A DNA stretch of 11,060 bases. It comes from an uncultured Clostridia bacterium (lineage in GTDB: Bacteria > Bacillota > Clostridia > Oscillospirales > CAG-272). Positions within the stretch are counted from its first letter, which is position 1; each line of letters opens with the position of its first letter. The notes under the pieces were generated by a model that saw only the letters and a program-made list of their open reading frames with translations, was not told the DNA's origin and ran no database searches. A program made the position numbers and the translations under genes. The DNA lies in contig CALGZV010000438.1 of the NCBI GenBank assembly GCA_937934385.1, positions 1-11,060 on the forward strand, read 5' to 3'. Shown here piece after piece: positions 1-7,616 of this stretch.

Positions 1-584
1 CCCGTGCTGTTTATCCGTTTGACTTCAGACTTGTTATCAGATACGAGCTTGACGGCGCATCTGTTAAGACAGTATTTGAAGTATACAATACAGGTTCGGA
101 CGAGCTTATATATGCCATAGGCGGTCACCCGGGCTTCAATCTGCCTCTTAATAAGGGGGAGACTTTTGAAGATTATGTTCTTGATTTCGGTGAAGTCCGC
201 ACAGATGTAAAGAAAAATGTTATGAGTGAGACATGCTATCTGCTGCCGGAAGCTGAGGATTTTCCGCTTGAGGACGGACATCTGCTTCCTCTTCGCCACA
301 GCATGTTTGATAACGACGCCATCTTTTTGTATAATACTACCGGGGATGTTACGCTGCGCTCTTTAAAAGAATGCGGAAAATCGGTAAATGTCCATTTTCC
401 GGAAATGAAATATGTCGGCTTCTGGCACAAGCCGTTTACATCAGCGCCTTATGTGTGCATAGAGCCTTGGACGAGCGTACCGGCATATGACGGAGTTATA
501 GATGATCTTGAAACAAAACGCGATATGATGCGGCTGGCTCCCGGACAATGCTATAAATCGGATTTTACTGTTACTGTTAAATAG
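1..584 (+). CDS. Aldose 1-epimerase, LacX/GalM-like family (5' end cut by window edge)
   Basis: The frame is open from base 3 to the TAG at 582-584, giving 193 residues; an internal ATG at 222 is not the real start. These enzymes interconvert the alpha and beta anomers of aldose sugars in the cytoplasm. The visible part starts at a YPFDF motif and carries the family's GGHPGF motif, whose His (codon 126-128) is the expected general acid. Near the C-terminus CIEPW supplies the expected catalytic Glu (codon 462-464), preceded by the FWHKPF and SAPYV segments typical of the LacX branch. Family members are usually about 290 residues, so roughly 100 N-terminal residues lie outside the window. The true sugar substrate cannot be read from the sequence. 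I see no strong terminator between this gene and the next one. Confidence 0.9.
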   Translation, partial: RAVYPFDFRLVIRYELDGASVKTVFEVYNTGSDELIYAIGGHPGFNLPLNKGETFEDYVLDFGEVRTDVKKNVMSETCYLLPEAEDFPLEDGHLLPLRHSMFDNDAIFLYNTTGDVTLRSLKECGKSVNVHFPEMKYVGFWHKPFTSAPYVCIEPWTSVPAYDGVIDDLETKRDMMRLAPGQCYKSDFTVTVK

Positions 585-708
585 GATACTGATAATAAAA
601 TTATCGGCCGCGCGTTTTTCGGGCGCGCTGTCCGGTTACATGAGCGAAGTCGTATTTTAACTCATATCTGAATTATTAAAAAACAGAAATTAAATACGGA
701 TAAAGTGA

Positions 709-717
709 TGTTATGCT
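709..717 (+). promoter_or_regulatory. Possible extended -10 promoter upstream of the amidase
   Basis: TG-T-TATGCT reads as an extended -10 element about 115 bases before the ATG at 833. The -35 region is poor (TTAAAT at best), so this is only a candidate. The rest of the 585-832 gap holds only a few weak short inverted repeats and no recognisable RNA element. Confidence 0.2.
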
Positions 718-820
718 ATGAGTTTTAAATTCCGGTATAGATTTCGCATTTGATATCTGAAAGAAGCTATTAGGCTTCAATTTAACTGCCGGCGGTATAC
801 ACCGTGTACTATCAGTTTTT

Positions 821-828
821 AGGAAAGG
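821..828 (+). promoter_or_regulatory. Ribosome binding site for the ATG at 833
   Basis: AGGAAAGG lies 4 bases before the ATG (8 bases measured from its AGGA core). It is the only convincing Shine-Dalgarno site near the amidase. It marks 833, not the GTG at 971, as the original translation start. Confidence 0.7.
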
Positions 829-832
829 TAAA

Positions 833-931
833 ATGAATAATCGCAGAATTACCACAATTATTATAATATGTATTATTGCGGCGGTTGTTGCAATAGCGTT
901 ATTCGCGGGAATATTATCTGTGAGCGGTTAG
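833..931 (+). CDS. 32-residue membrane-anchor ORF, severed N-terminus of the amidase
   Basis: ATG at 833 with a good ribosome binding site opens 32 codons ending at TAG 929-931. The product has a short basic start (MNNRR) followed by about 20 hydrophobic residues rich in Ile, Val and Ala, which is a typical uncleaved signal anchor or signal peptide. The frame is exactly that of the downstream amidase, with no other stop between them. The simplest reading is that this is the export and anchoring segment of the amidase, separated by a nonsense codon. It could instead be an independent micro-protein, but the shared frame and the lack of any export signal on the downstream piece argue against that. 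Confidence 0.65.
   Translation: MNNRRITTIIIICIIAAVVAIALFAGILSVSG
929..931 (+). other. In-frame amber codon splitting the amidase gene
   Basis: The codons run GGT-TAG-GAT-ATT, and the frame is open on both sides from 833 to 1834. If read through, the protein would be 334 codons: anchor (1-32), amber at 33, Pro/Thr-rich linker (34 to about 113) and amidase domain. TAG also terminates the epimerase (582-584) and trmO (4444-4446) at sensible family lengths, so wholesale reassignment of TAG is unlikely. A nonsense mutation or a sequencing error is more probable. Confidence 0.8.
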
Positions 932-970
932 GATATTCCGGCTTCCGCAGAAACCGGCCGCAGTCCGGTA

Positions 971-1837
971 GTGCAGACCGACGGTATTCCGGAAAGACCG
1001 GATAGAATGACCGAGCCTCCGGCGGATTCAGCAGAGATTACCGTCTCCGGAATTCCTGACACGACAACTGCCGTAACTAAAGCGCCGCCGATAACTGTTA
1101 CAGAGCCGGTTACAGACGCAGTACAAATATCAAGACCGCCTGTATATACGGCGGTGTATCCGCCCGCAGAGCCCCTTGTAATTGTCGACGCCGGGCACGG
1201 CTTCGGTGATCCGGGCTGTATCCCTGAGCTTCTCGGAGGACTTACCGAAAAGGAGCTTACGCTTGACATGGCAGGCGTACTTTGCCGGAAGCTTGAGGCT
1301 AAAGGCTTTAAGACGCTTATGCTTCATGACGGAAAGGATTTTCCGTCATTCCGGAGGCTGTGCAGTCTTGCTGACAGTCTCGGCGTTGAATATGAGGTTG
1401 AAAAGTTCGAGGATAATAACGTGTTCAGTCCGTATGAAAGGTCAATTTATGCAAATTGCCTTGCGGCTCAGCGCGGAGGCGCTGTTCTTTACATATCAAT
1501 TCATGTGAACACGATAGAAAACAATCCCGATTATTCCGGATTTGAGATCGACTACTGTATTGATAATCCTTATTCGGAGTTTTCAAAGCAGTATTTTGAC
1601 GGTATAGTTTCTGAAGTAAAAAAGAACTATCCGTCAGAGCGGATTAAAGCCTTTGAAGACAGTTGGGAAATGGGCTTTGTCGTAACAAAGCACACCAGAA
1701 TGCCGTCGGTTTTGTTTGAGACCGGATTTGCAACGAACAAAGCTGATGCTGCGCGTCTGCTTGACGCAGATGAGCGAGACAGGCTCATGCAGACGCTTGC
1801 TGATGCGATCGGTAAAGTCTGGGGAATTTTTAAATAA
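971..1837 (+). CDS. N-acetylmuramoyl-L-alanine amidase (Amidase_3, CwlD/LytC type), 5' interrupted
   Basis: This zinc amidase cleaves the bond between N-acetylmuramic acid and L-alanine in peptidoglycan, and should act outside the membrane. Numbered from the GTG at 971 (288 residues), residues 1-67 are a Pro/Thr/Val-rich linker and 68-286 the Amidase_3 domain. Expected zinc ligands are H76 (in DAGHG), E93 (in LTEKE) and H178 (in SIHVN), with the catalytic E250 in FETGF, so the active site is intact. From this start it has no signal peptide. The real gene seems to begin at 833 with a signal anchor, cut off by the TAG at 929-931. GTG 971 lacks a good ribosome binding site; ATG 1007, with GGAAAG at 991-996, is another possible restart. 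A sporulation role such as cortex formation is possible in a Spo0A-bearing organism but is not shown. Confidence 0.88.
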   Translation: MQTDGIPERPDRMTEPPADSAEITVSGIPDTTTAVTKAPPITVTEPVTDAVQISRPPVYTAVYPPAEPLVIVDAGHGFGDPGCIPELLGGLTEKELTLDMAGVLCRKLEAKGFKTLMLHDGKDFPSFRRLCSLADSLGVEYEVEKFEDNNVFSPYERSIYANCLAAQRGGAVLYISIHVNTIENNPDYSGFEIDYCIDNPYSEFSKQYFDGIVSEVKKNYPSERIKAFEDSWEMGFVVTKHTRMPSVLFETGFATNKADAARLLDADERDRLMQTLADAIGKVWGIFK

Positions 1838-2010
1838 CAGAAGAATAAGTTTTGATCTGTATTCAGGCGTTGGATCGGCTGTTTCAGGGGATTTTAGCAC
1901 TTTCTGTTCGACAAAATTCATGCTTTTGCTTCGCAATACGACATAAATGCAGTGAATCCGTATTTAGGGCAGCGAAAGGTTTTAACTAAAGAAAAATAAA
2001 GCAAACGATC

Positions 2011-2017
2011 GGAGGGG
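2011..2017 (+). promoter_or_regulatory. Ribosome binding site of comEC
   Basis: GGAGGGG lies 5 bases before the GTG at 2023 and supports that non-ATG start. The rest of the 1838-2022 gap has no convincing terminator or promoter. Confidence 0.75.
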
Positions 2018-2022
2018 TCTGC

Positions 2023-4386
2023 GTGAAAAGATTTCTGTCTTTACGTCCCGCATGTTTCGTTTGCTTGTTTTTTATTGTATCGTCCTTTGCTGCTGCCACG
2101 GCTCTTATTTTTCTGAATCTTCATCATGTTAAAGCACTTTTGACGGCTGTTACCGCCGTTTTTCTTTTACTGGTGCTTGTGATTATTGCACTGTGCTGTA
2201 TTAACCGCGTTTTTTCTGTTTCAAAATTGGTTTTGTGCGCTGCGGCTGCTGCCGCTCTGGGTGTACTGCTTTCGCTGTGGCAATTCGGTATCCGTGCAGA
2301 TATGATTGTATCGGAATATTCCGGAGAAAATTTTAAGGTCGAATTTACAGTTAAGCGTGTACGCAGTCAGTCGCCGTACAGATCGGTATATGATATAAAA
2401 ATAATTTCGGTGGACGGAGACAGCGTTTCTTTGGACGCTGTTTTGAAAACTTCGGGAGACGGTATGCTTTCTGCCGGAGATATAGCATCTGCAACCGGAA
2501 ATATCTCGGAGAACATCCGATACGGAGATACTGCAGCAGCAAAGCTTTCGTATGCCGCCGATGCAAGATTTATTGAATTCAGTGTACCGGAGCAGTCAAA
2601 AGCCGATACCGGAAATATTACTTTAACCGGAAATATCACTTTGAATGGGAAAGATACGTCGGTTTTTTCGCTGCCTGACAGGATAAGCAGTCATTTTTCC
2701 GATGTTTTGAAAATTCGGATAGGGAAGAAGGCATGCGGACTGCCTTCGGCAGTTCTTCTCGGTGACAAAAGCGAGCTTTCCGGAACAGTAAGGCGGGATT
2801 TCTCCGAAATCGGAGCGTCTCATCTGCTTGCGGTCAGCGGAACGCATCTTTCGGTAATAACCGGCTCTTTTGACAGTATCCTTAAAAAGTTAAAATTGAA
2901 CAGGCGTTTGAAAAGTGCAGCGGTATCATTAGCGGCGTTTTTCTTTGCCGCGCTTACCGGATTTTCCGCATCTGCAGTCCGTGCCGCGGCAATGCTGACC
3001 CTTGTACAGGCCGCGCCTGTGTTCGGAAGAAGGAGCGATTCGGCCACTTCGCTTTGCACAGCGGTTTCCGCTATTATACTTTTGGATCCTTCGTCGGCCG
3101 CCGATATAGGATTGCTTCTGTCGTTTTGTTCAACACTCGGTATTGTTACGGTCGGAAAAGGCTTGGGAACTGTTCTTGAATCGCTGTGTGACCGGATCGG
3201 CGGTACCTCTTTTGTACGAACGACATTATCGGGAATTGTTTTATATTTTGGATCTATCGCGGTTATGAGTATATCTGCGACAGTATTTTCACTGCCTGCT
3301 GCCGCGGCGCTTTTCGGATTCCCGTCGGCATCGGCGCTTGCTGCAAATTTATTGCTTGTGCCTCTTATAACTGTTCTTATTTCAGTAACGCCTTTTGCAC
3401 TTCTTACCGGAATATTCGCGCCCTTAGGAAATATTGCGGCTTCGGTTTCCACATCGGTTTCTGTACTTTCCGTGTCGGCGGCGCGCTTTATGGCTGAAAT
3501 CGGCAGCAGCAAACTGTATCTGGCGGTGTTTCTTTTTGTGATTTCTGCGATAGCGGTTTCGGTATGCGTGAATACTTTCAGACACCGTTATGCCGACGGT
3601 CATTTTCGCAGAAGGATTGCTCTTTCGGTTATTGCTTCGGCTGCCGCCGTAGCTGTTACTGTCCCGGGAGTATTTGCTCAGTATATCGGACACGGCGGAG
3701 GCGGTGCTGTATTTGTTTCTGACGGAGAAAATGACGGACTTGTTATTTCAGACGGCGGTACCGATATCCTCATTGATATTTCAGACGGAAGCAAGGCTGC
3801 CGCTTGGCGGAATCTTTCCGCCGTTTCAGACGGAGTTCCGGAAGTAATCGTGCTTACGCGGATTAAGAGTAAGCATATTTCAACTGTCCGGGAGATTTTG
3901 TCGGAAAAACAGATCAAGACACTTTTTCTTCCGTCCGGCTATTATGAACCGGGAGAAAATAATATGAATTTGCTTGTACGTGCAGCAGGAAATGCCGGAA
4001 CTGAGGTTGTATTTTACAGAGGAGGAGAGACGGTTGAATTCGGCAGAACCGGAATTATTATGCCGTCAGTTCTGTCAGCCGACGCTTCCGGTTCAGAATA
4101 TTCGGTAATGTTCGGTGTAATGCGCGGCGGAGAAGCGAAGATCGAATATATTTCCGGAGCATTGCAGAAAGTGAATTTTATTGACGGGCTTCCTTTCATG
4201 CCGGAATATGCCGTTATCGGTTCATCGGCGCATGAAGCTCCGCTTTATTACCATAAGGCAGGTATAAAAACGATCGTGTTTGCATCGGGGAATGTAAAAT
4301 ATTATAATCCGGAAGCCAGTGACGGTACAGCAAAACAGATTATACTTGGAAAAGCTCTCGATCGCTATACGTTTGAATTTGAATAA
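2023..4386 (+). CDS. comEC: ComEC/Rec2 DNA-uptake channel with degenerate C-terminal MBL domain
   Basis: ComEC forms the membrane channel that brings single-stranded DNA into the cell during natural transformation. The 787 residues fit the family length. There are N-terminal membrane segments (about 10-90), a soluble OB-like domain (about 95-220), and the Competence domain (about 235-515). The latter carries the signature SHLLAVSGTHL at 266-276 and several hydrophobic helices. After another helix (about 532-553) comes a C-terminal domain with the layout of the family's metallo-beta-lactamase-like domain. There the usual histidine/aspartate cluster reads TRIKSKHIS (612-620) and the later HHGS position reads GSSAHE (733-738), so the metal site appears lost. 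The start is a GTG behind a strong ribosome binding site; the end is a double stop, TAA TAG. No comEA or other competence gene is in the window. Confidence 0.92.
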   Translation: MKRFLSLRPACFVCLFFIVSSFAAATALIFLNLHHVKALLTAVTAVFLLLVLVIIALCCINRVFSVSKLVLCAAAAAALGVLLSLWQFGIRADMIVSEYSGENFKVEFTVKRVRSQSPYRSVYDIKIISVDGDSVSLDAVLKTSGDGMLSAGDIASATGNISENIRYGDTAAAKLSYAADARFIEFSVPEQSKADTGNITLTGNITLNGKDTSVFSLPDRISSHFSDVLKIRIGKKACGLPSAVLLGDKSELSGTVRRDFSEIGASHLLAVSGTHLSVITGSFDSILKKLKLNRRLKSAAVSLAAFFFAALTGFSASAVRAAAMLTLVQAAPVFGRRSDSATSLCTAVSAIILLDPSSAADIGLLLSFCSTLGIVTVGKGLGTVLESLCDRIGGTSFVRTTLSGIVLYFGSIAVMSISATVFSLPAAAALFGFPSASALAANLLLVPLITVLISVTPFALLTGIFAPLGNIAASVSTSVSVLSVSAARFMAEIGSSKLYLAVFLFVISAIAVSVCVNTFRHRYADGHFRRRIALSVIASAAAVAVTVPGVFAQYIGHGGGGAVFVSDGENDGLVISDGGTDILIDISDGSKAAAWRNLSAVSDGVPEVIVLTRIKSKHISTVREILSEKQIKTLFLPSGYYEPGENNMNLLVRAAGNAGTEVVFYRGGETVEFGRTGIIMPSVLSADASGSEYSVMFGVMRGGEAKIEYISGALQKVNFIDGLPFMPEYAVIGSSAHEAPLYYHKAGIKTIVFASGNVKYYNPEASDGTAKQIILGKALDRYTFEFE
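2608..2643 (+). repeat. Two-copy 18-bp tandem repeat inside comEC
   Basis: Bases 2608-2625 and 2626-2643 are head-to-tail 18-mers differing at two positions. They encode TGNITL twice, just after the OB-like domain. A related ACCGGAAATAT block occurs near 2494. It keeps the frame and probably reflects slippage. Confidence 0.7.
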
Positions 4387-4443
4387 TAGGCTTAATGAAT
4401 ATTTTGTTTTTATGTTTTGAATATTACGGAACTGTGCGGAAGT

Positions 4444-5232
4444 CTATATTCCGGTCTGGGTGTTTTTATCTGTTTTCCGTATATCATCGAGTACAGTGAC
4501 TGTATCTCCGCTCACCGAAAACGGAATATCCATATCTGCAAATTCCATTCTGTAAATCTTTTCCCCGTCACCGTCCGAATGTCTGTATCCCGGTCTCGGA
4601 TCGTCCTCAAGTGCGGATATCAAAGAATCGAGTTTTCCTTTCGGCAGGATATTTTTAACGCTGTCAGGGACGGATACTTTGAGCTTATATAATTTTGTTT
4701 TCGCGGTGTAGCCTTCCGACGCTTCCGGATGGCAGTCTGCAACCGGAATATACGGCTTTATATCGAATATCGGTGTTCCGCTAAGCATATCTATCCCCGA
4801 AACTATCAGCATGGGAGCAAGTTCTTTTCTGCATCCGAAAGTTTTAAAGCGGCAGTTCGGGCAGCAGTGATCTTTGCCTGAACATATTTTTTCAAGCTTT
4901 ACGCACGACAGTCCGAGCGAATTCGGACGAAAAGGCGAGCGCGACGCAAAAACTCCTACCCGTTTGTTTCCTCCGAGACGCGGAGGCCGTACTGTAGGGC
5001 TCCATTTTGCGCCGTCGGCCTCTGAAAAGTGCCATATCAGCCATAGGCGGGAGAATCCGTCAAGCTCCCGGAGCGCTTCTGCGCGCCGGTACTCCGGCTC
5101 AAATACTACGGTTCCGTAAAGTTTTTCCTTTACCGAGCTTTGCCGCGGTATTCCGAATTTTGACGGAAAATCTGTAAGTATATGCGCTATCGGTTTAATC
5201 GTTCTTTCGGATTCTTTCTTTTGATTTATCAC
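4444..5232 (-). CDS. trmO: TrmO, tRNA t6A37 N6-methyltransferase, with Cys-rich insert
   Basis: TrmO (formerly YaeB/TsaA, UPF0066) uses S-adenosylmethionine to methylate N6-threonylcarbamoyladenosine at position 37 of tRNAs reading ACN codons. The 262 residues contain the family hallmarks: IKPIAHI near the start (12-18), the LDGFSRLWLIWHF block (57-69), PPRLGGNKRVGVFASR through RPNSLGLS (83-109), and SGIDMLSGTPIFDIKPY (145-161). Between strands, at about 117-136, sits a segment with C117, C123, C124, C127 and C134, which I do not recognise as a usual part of the family. The start is GTG (codon 5230-5232) preceded by GAAAGGA. The stop is TAG. The gene converges on comEC with 57 bases between them and no strong terminator there. 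Family assignment is firm; the role of the insert is unknown. Confidence 0.93.
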   Translation of the reverse strand: MINQKKESERTIKPIAHILTDFPSKFGIPRQSSVKEKLYGTVVFEPEYRRAEALRELDGFSRLWLIWHFSEADGAKWSPTVRPPRLGGNKRVGVFASRSPFRPNSLGLSCVKLEKICSGKDHCCPNCRFKTFGCRKELAPMLIVSGIDMLSGTPIFDIKPYIPVADCHPEASEGYTAKTKLYKLKVSVPDSVKNILPKGKLDSLISALEDDPRPGYRHSDGDGEKIYRMEFADMDIPFSVSGDTVTVLDDIRKTDKNTQTGI

Positions 5233-5242
5233 GTTTATACTA

Positions 5243-5249
5243 TCCTTTC
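5243..5249 (-). promoter_or_regulatory. Ribosome binding site of trmO
   Basis: GAAAGGA on the minus strand lies 10 bases before the GTG start at 5232. It begins only 13 bases after the end of the strong hairpin at 5263-5301, so folding could affect access to it. Confidence 0.55.
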
Positions 5250-5262
5250 ACCGTTTTACAGA

Positions 5263-5301
5263 AATGCGCGCAGCCTGAAAATAAGTCCGGCTGCGCGCAT
5301 T
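5263..5301 (-). terminator. 13-bp perfect hairpin between the glycosidase gene and trmO
   Basis: Arms 5263-5275 and 5289-5301 are exact reverse complements (core TGCGCGCAGCC) around a 13-base loop. On the minus strand the stem is followed by TCTG, giving only a weak run of U (TTTCTGT when the last stem bases are included). It is most simply the terminator of the glycosidase gene ending at 5406. Because it also lies directly ahead of trmO, it could instead be a leader element of that gene. Confidence 0.6.
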
Positions 5302-5363
5302 ATCTGGCTTTGGCTGATGTCCTGATCTTGTAGCAGTTTTAAAATATTCAGTATTCGGCCTGC

Positions 5364-5391
5364 TTTATAAAGTACAGAGCAGTACAGTTAA
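5364..5391 (-). promoter_or_regulatory. Candidate promoter for trmO
   Basis: On the minus strand, TTAACT (5386-5391) and TATAAA (5364-5369) are separated by 16 bases, a moderate sigma-A match (4/6 and 5/6). The overlapping + strand sequence has AGTACAG twice (5371-5377 and 5381-5387), a short direct repeat that could bind a protein. A transcript from here would pass through the hairpin at 5263-5301 before trmO. Confidence 0.35.
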
Positions 5392-5405
5392 TTTATAAAA
5401 TGAAA

Positions 5406-7553
5406 TTATTCAGTAATATATCTTCCGACATTTGCATAATCGCATGCTTTAAATCCGGGGAGCGAGTGATAAACGCACGAATTTTCTGGAATGGAATAGT
5501 CGCCGCCGCTGTAATCGGTAAACATTGTCTGTACCTGATTAAGCGTCAGGTTATCCCTTATATTTAATATTTTTTCAAGATTCATGCTGAATGTCAACTG
5601 CCCGTTAACAAAAACGTTCTGACGGATTTTTGCGTCTCCGAAAGCATAACTTACAAACCGATCGTTCAGATCATATACATTCGTAGTCTTGAGAAGCATT
5701 GTCCACGGATAACGGTATGCCCAATAGCGGTTTCCGTATGCAGAGTTGCATACATCCCACATCATCCATGACCAGAGTCCGCCGTATCCCCGCTCTGCCT
5801 CGGCGATATCAAACTTTGCGCTCTGAATAAATCCGCACAGACTGCTTCCCGGAATATAATAGTATGCACGTGAATCCGTATGCATGGAGGAATTGATAAA
5901 AAGATTGTCATATACGTCATTATCCTGACCGGATATAGCTATTGCGTCACCGGCGATATTAATAAAATAGTTTGAGTATATTTGCTTTCCGCCGCCTGCA
6001 TTATCACAATAGTATCCTATGGGAACCATCGCCGGATTAAATTTGTTTTTTATATTTGCTATTACGTTATGTCTCAAAACATATCCGTTTGCAAACCATG
6101 TACCGTCATAAACAGCGCCGGCGTCACTTGCCTCATAGCACACATCGTGTATATAGTTGTATTCTATAATAAGATCGCGCGCCATAGATGAAATTGCAAG
6201 ATGCGGTCCGTTGTACATTTCATTATGAGAAACGGTGAAACCGTATCCTCCGCTGTGTTCGGGAGATACAGTTCCGATCTCAACTGCGCCGTAATATGTT
6301 CTGCGAAGTTCTCCGAATTCATGAATTAAATTGTTGTCAATTACAGAATCGGACACGATAGTTTCGGGAGTGTTCGGGCCTTCGCCGTATACTCCGTCAG
6401 CCCCGACGTAATATATTTCATTGTTAAATATGTTGATATTTGAACCGCTGAAGCTTATACCGTTTTCACCGCATCCGCGTATTTCGCAGTTCTGGACCGT
6501 ATTGTGATTCCCGCTTATGTTTATAAGATCTTCTACTCCGCCTTCTACAGTCAGACCGTCAAAAGTATAGTAATCTACATTGGCTTCAATAACGCTTCCT
6601 GTGCATTGAGCAAAGGCTGCAGTCATATTTTTATATCCGTCCGGAGCATACATATACAGCATACCTGTGTCTTCTTCTATGTAATATTCTCCCGGAGCAT
6701 CAATTTCTTCAAGAACATTGAAGTAGAACATGCGCATCATGTTATTAACAGACGTATTTATATCTACTTTTACCCGGTTTTCTGCCGGATCGTATGAAGA
6801 TATTTTACCGTAAAACGGTGTATAGTCATATGTACCGTATATTAAAGCGCTTTTCAGAGAAGACTCATCCCAGTTTTTTACTCGTCCCGATATATCAACA
6901 TACGAATCGCCGCCGGCAGGATCGGCTACGGACGTATAGGCGGATATACTTCTGTTGTCGTTGGGATACCGTCCTGTCCAACAGCGTTTTCCGTTAATGT
7001 AAAGCCGGCTGTCGACACGTACATCTATGTCCTGGGGAGCATAATTCACGCCTGCTTTTTTCAGATCGTATGCTACAAGATGATTTCTTGCGTCTTCGGT
7101 GAGGTTGCGTGAAAGGATTTCGTCGGAGGGAATCTGATAAAGTTCAGGATCAAGGACGTATCCTCCCTCGATAACGGCGGTTTCTCCTGTGACATTTTTA
7201 TATGTAATGGGACATTCTTTCGTCCCGCTGTCCTCTTTTCCGAAAATCAGTGTTTCCGGCTGATAATATATACCGCCGCAAAGATATACGGTAATACCGC
7301 CGTCAGGCAGTCCCGACTTTTTGAGATCCCGTATTTTGTCGCGTACTTCTGTCAGAGTATACGGTGAATTTTCGGTTCCGTCCGGATTTGTGCTTCCTTC
7401 CGGAGAGGTGTAGAACACAAGCTGTTCGGAATTGTTGTCTGAGAGTGCATATATGGCCGGTATTTTTCCCGATGAGATGATCAGAAAGGCTGTCAGTACG
7501 AGCGATGTTATTCTTTTTAAGTAAAGACGTACGAAAGACATTCCCTTTTTCAT
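5406..7553 (-). CDS. Secreted right-handed beta-helix glycosidase, GH141-like (copy A)
   Basis: The 715-residue product starts with a Sec signal peptide (basic 1-14, hydrophobic 15-28, likely cleavage after A36), so it should be exported. Next comes the N-terminal block of GH141-like proteins: YTSPEGS, a PYTLTEVRDKIRDLKK stretch (64-79), GGITVYL and KEDSGT-CPITY. The VLEEIDAPGEYY and TGMLYMYAP motifs follow (280-304). Repeated beta-helix turns (about 320-555) include RTYYGAV, GPHLAI, EYNYIHDVC and DAGAVYDG. The closing LPGFKACDYANVGRY is also family-like. D477 (DAGA) and D517 (CDNAG), 40 apart, are candidate catalytic acids. Characterised GH141 members act on rhamnogalacturonan-II (alpha-L-fucosidase) or xylan; the substrate here is unknown. 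There is no carbohydrate-binding module or wall anchor. AAAGGGA lies 11 bases before the ATG. It is a paralogue of the gene at 7716-9911. Confidence 0.82.
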   Translation of the reverse strand: MKKGMSFVRLYLKRITSLVLTAFLIISSGKIPAIYALSDNNSEQLVFYTSPEGSTNPDGTENSPYTLTEVRDKIRDLKKSGLPDGGITVYLCGGIYYQPETLIFGKEDSGTKECPITYKNVTGETAVIEGGYVLDPELYQIPSDEILSRNLTEDARNHLVAYDLKKAGVNYAPQDIDVRVDSRLYINGKRCWTGRYPNDNRSISAYTSVADPAGGDSYVDISGRVKNWDESSLKSALIYGTYDYTPFYGKISSYDPAENRVKVDINTSVNNMMRMFYFNVLEEIDAPGEYYIEEDTGMLYMYAPDGYKNMTAAFAQCTGSVIEANVDYYTFDGLTVEGGVEDLINISGNHNTVQNCEIRGCGENGISFSGSNINIFNNEIYYVGADGVYGEGPNTPETIVSDSVIDNNLIHEFGELRRTYYGAVEIGTVSPEHSGGYGFTVSHNEMYNGPHLAISSMARDLIIEYNYIHDVCYEASDAGAVYDGTWFANGYVLRHNVIANIKNKFNPAMVPIGYYCDNAGGGKQIYSNYFINIAGDAIAISGQDNDVYDNLFINSSMHTDSRAYYYIPGSSLCGFIQSAKFDIAEAERGYGGLWSWMMWDVCNSAYGNRYWAYRYPWTMLLKTTNVYDLNDRFVSYAFGDAKIRQNVFVNGQLTFSMNLEKILNIRDNLTLNQVQTMFTDYSGGDYSIPENSCVYHSLPGFKACDYANVGRYITE

Positions 7554-7610
7554 AGTTATTATATTCCCTTTATTGAATCTGTAATGTACTTATTTAATGT
7601 AATCACGTAA

Positions 7611-7616
7611 ATTATA
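7611..7616 (-). promoter_or_regulatory. Possible -10 element before glycosidase copy A
   Basis: The minus strand reads a perfect TATAAT here, about 58 bases before the ATG at 7553, but no acceptable -35 box stands 16-18 bases upstream. The 162-base gap 7554-7715 has no clear terminator either, so copy A may be cotranscribed with copy B or have a weak promoter of its own. Confidence 0.3.

Noticed and set aside
608..629. GC-rich inverted repeat (GCGCG and CGCGC) after the epimerase as a possible terminator
   Set aside because: The stem is only about 5 bp, the loop is 9 bases, and no U-run follows.
582..931. Genome-wide reassignment of TAG to an amino acid, suggested by the in-frame amber in the amidase
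   Set aside because: TAG ends the epimerase (582-584) and trmO (4444-4446) at positions that fit their families, so TAG works as a stop in this genome.
1907..1913. TTCGACA, an exact match to the core Spo0A-box (TGTCGAA on the other strand), upstream of comEC
   Set aside because: The same 7-mer also occurs inside coding sequence at 9396-9402 and 9806-9812. About one to two chance copies are expected in a window of this size, so the intergenic copy carries little weight.
2820..3512. 230-codon open frame on the minus strand opposite comEC
   Set aside because: It lies entirely inside the well-supported comEC Competence domain, shows low-complexity Ala/Ser/Thr composition and no ribosome binding site, and is explained by the codon pattern of the opposite strand.
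4417..4692. 91-codon + strand frame overlapping the 3' end of trmO
   Set aside because: It is antisense to the conserved C-terminal half of trmO, has no ribosome binding site and resembles no family I know.
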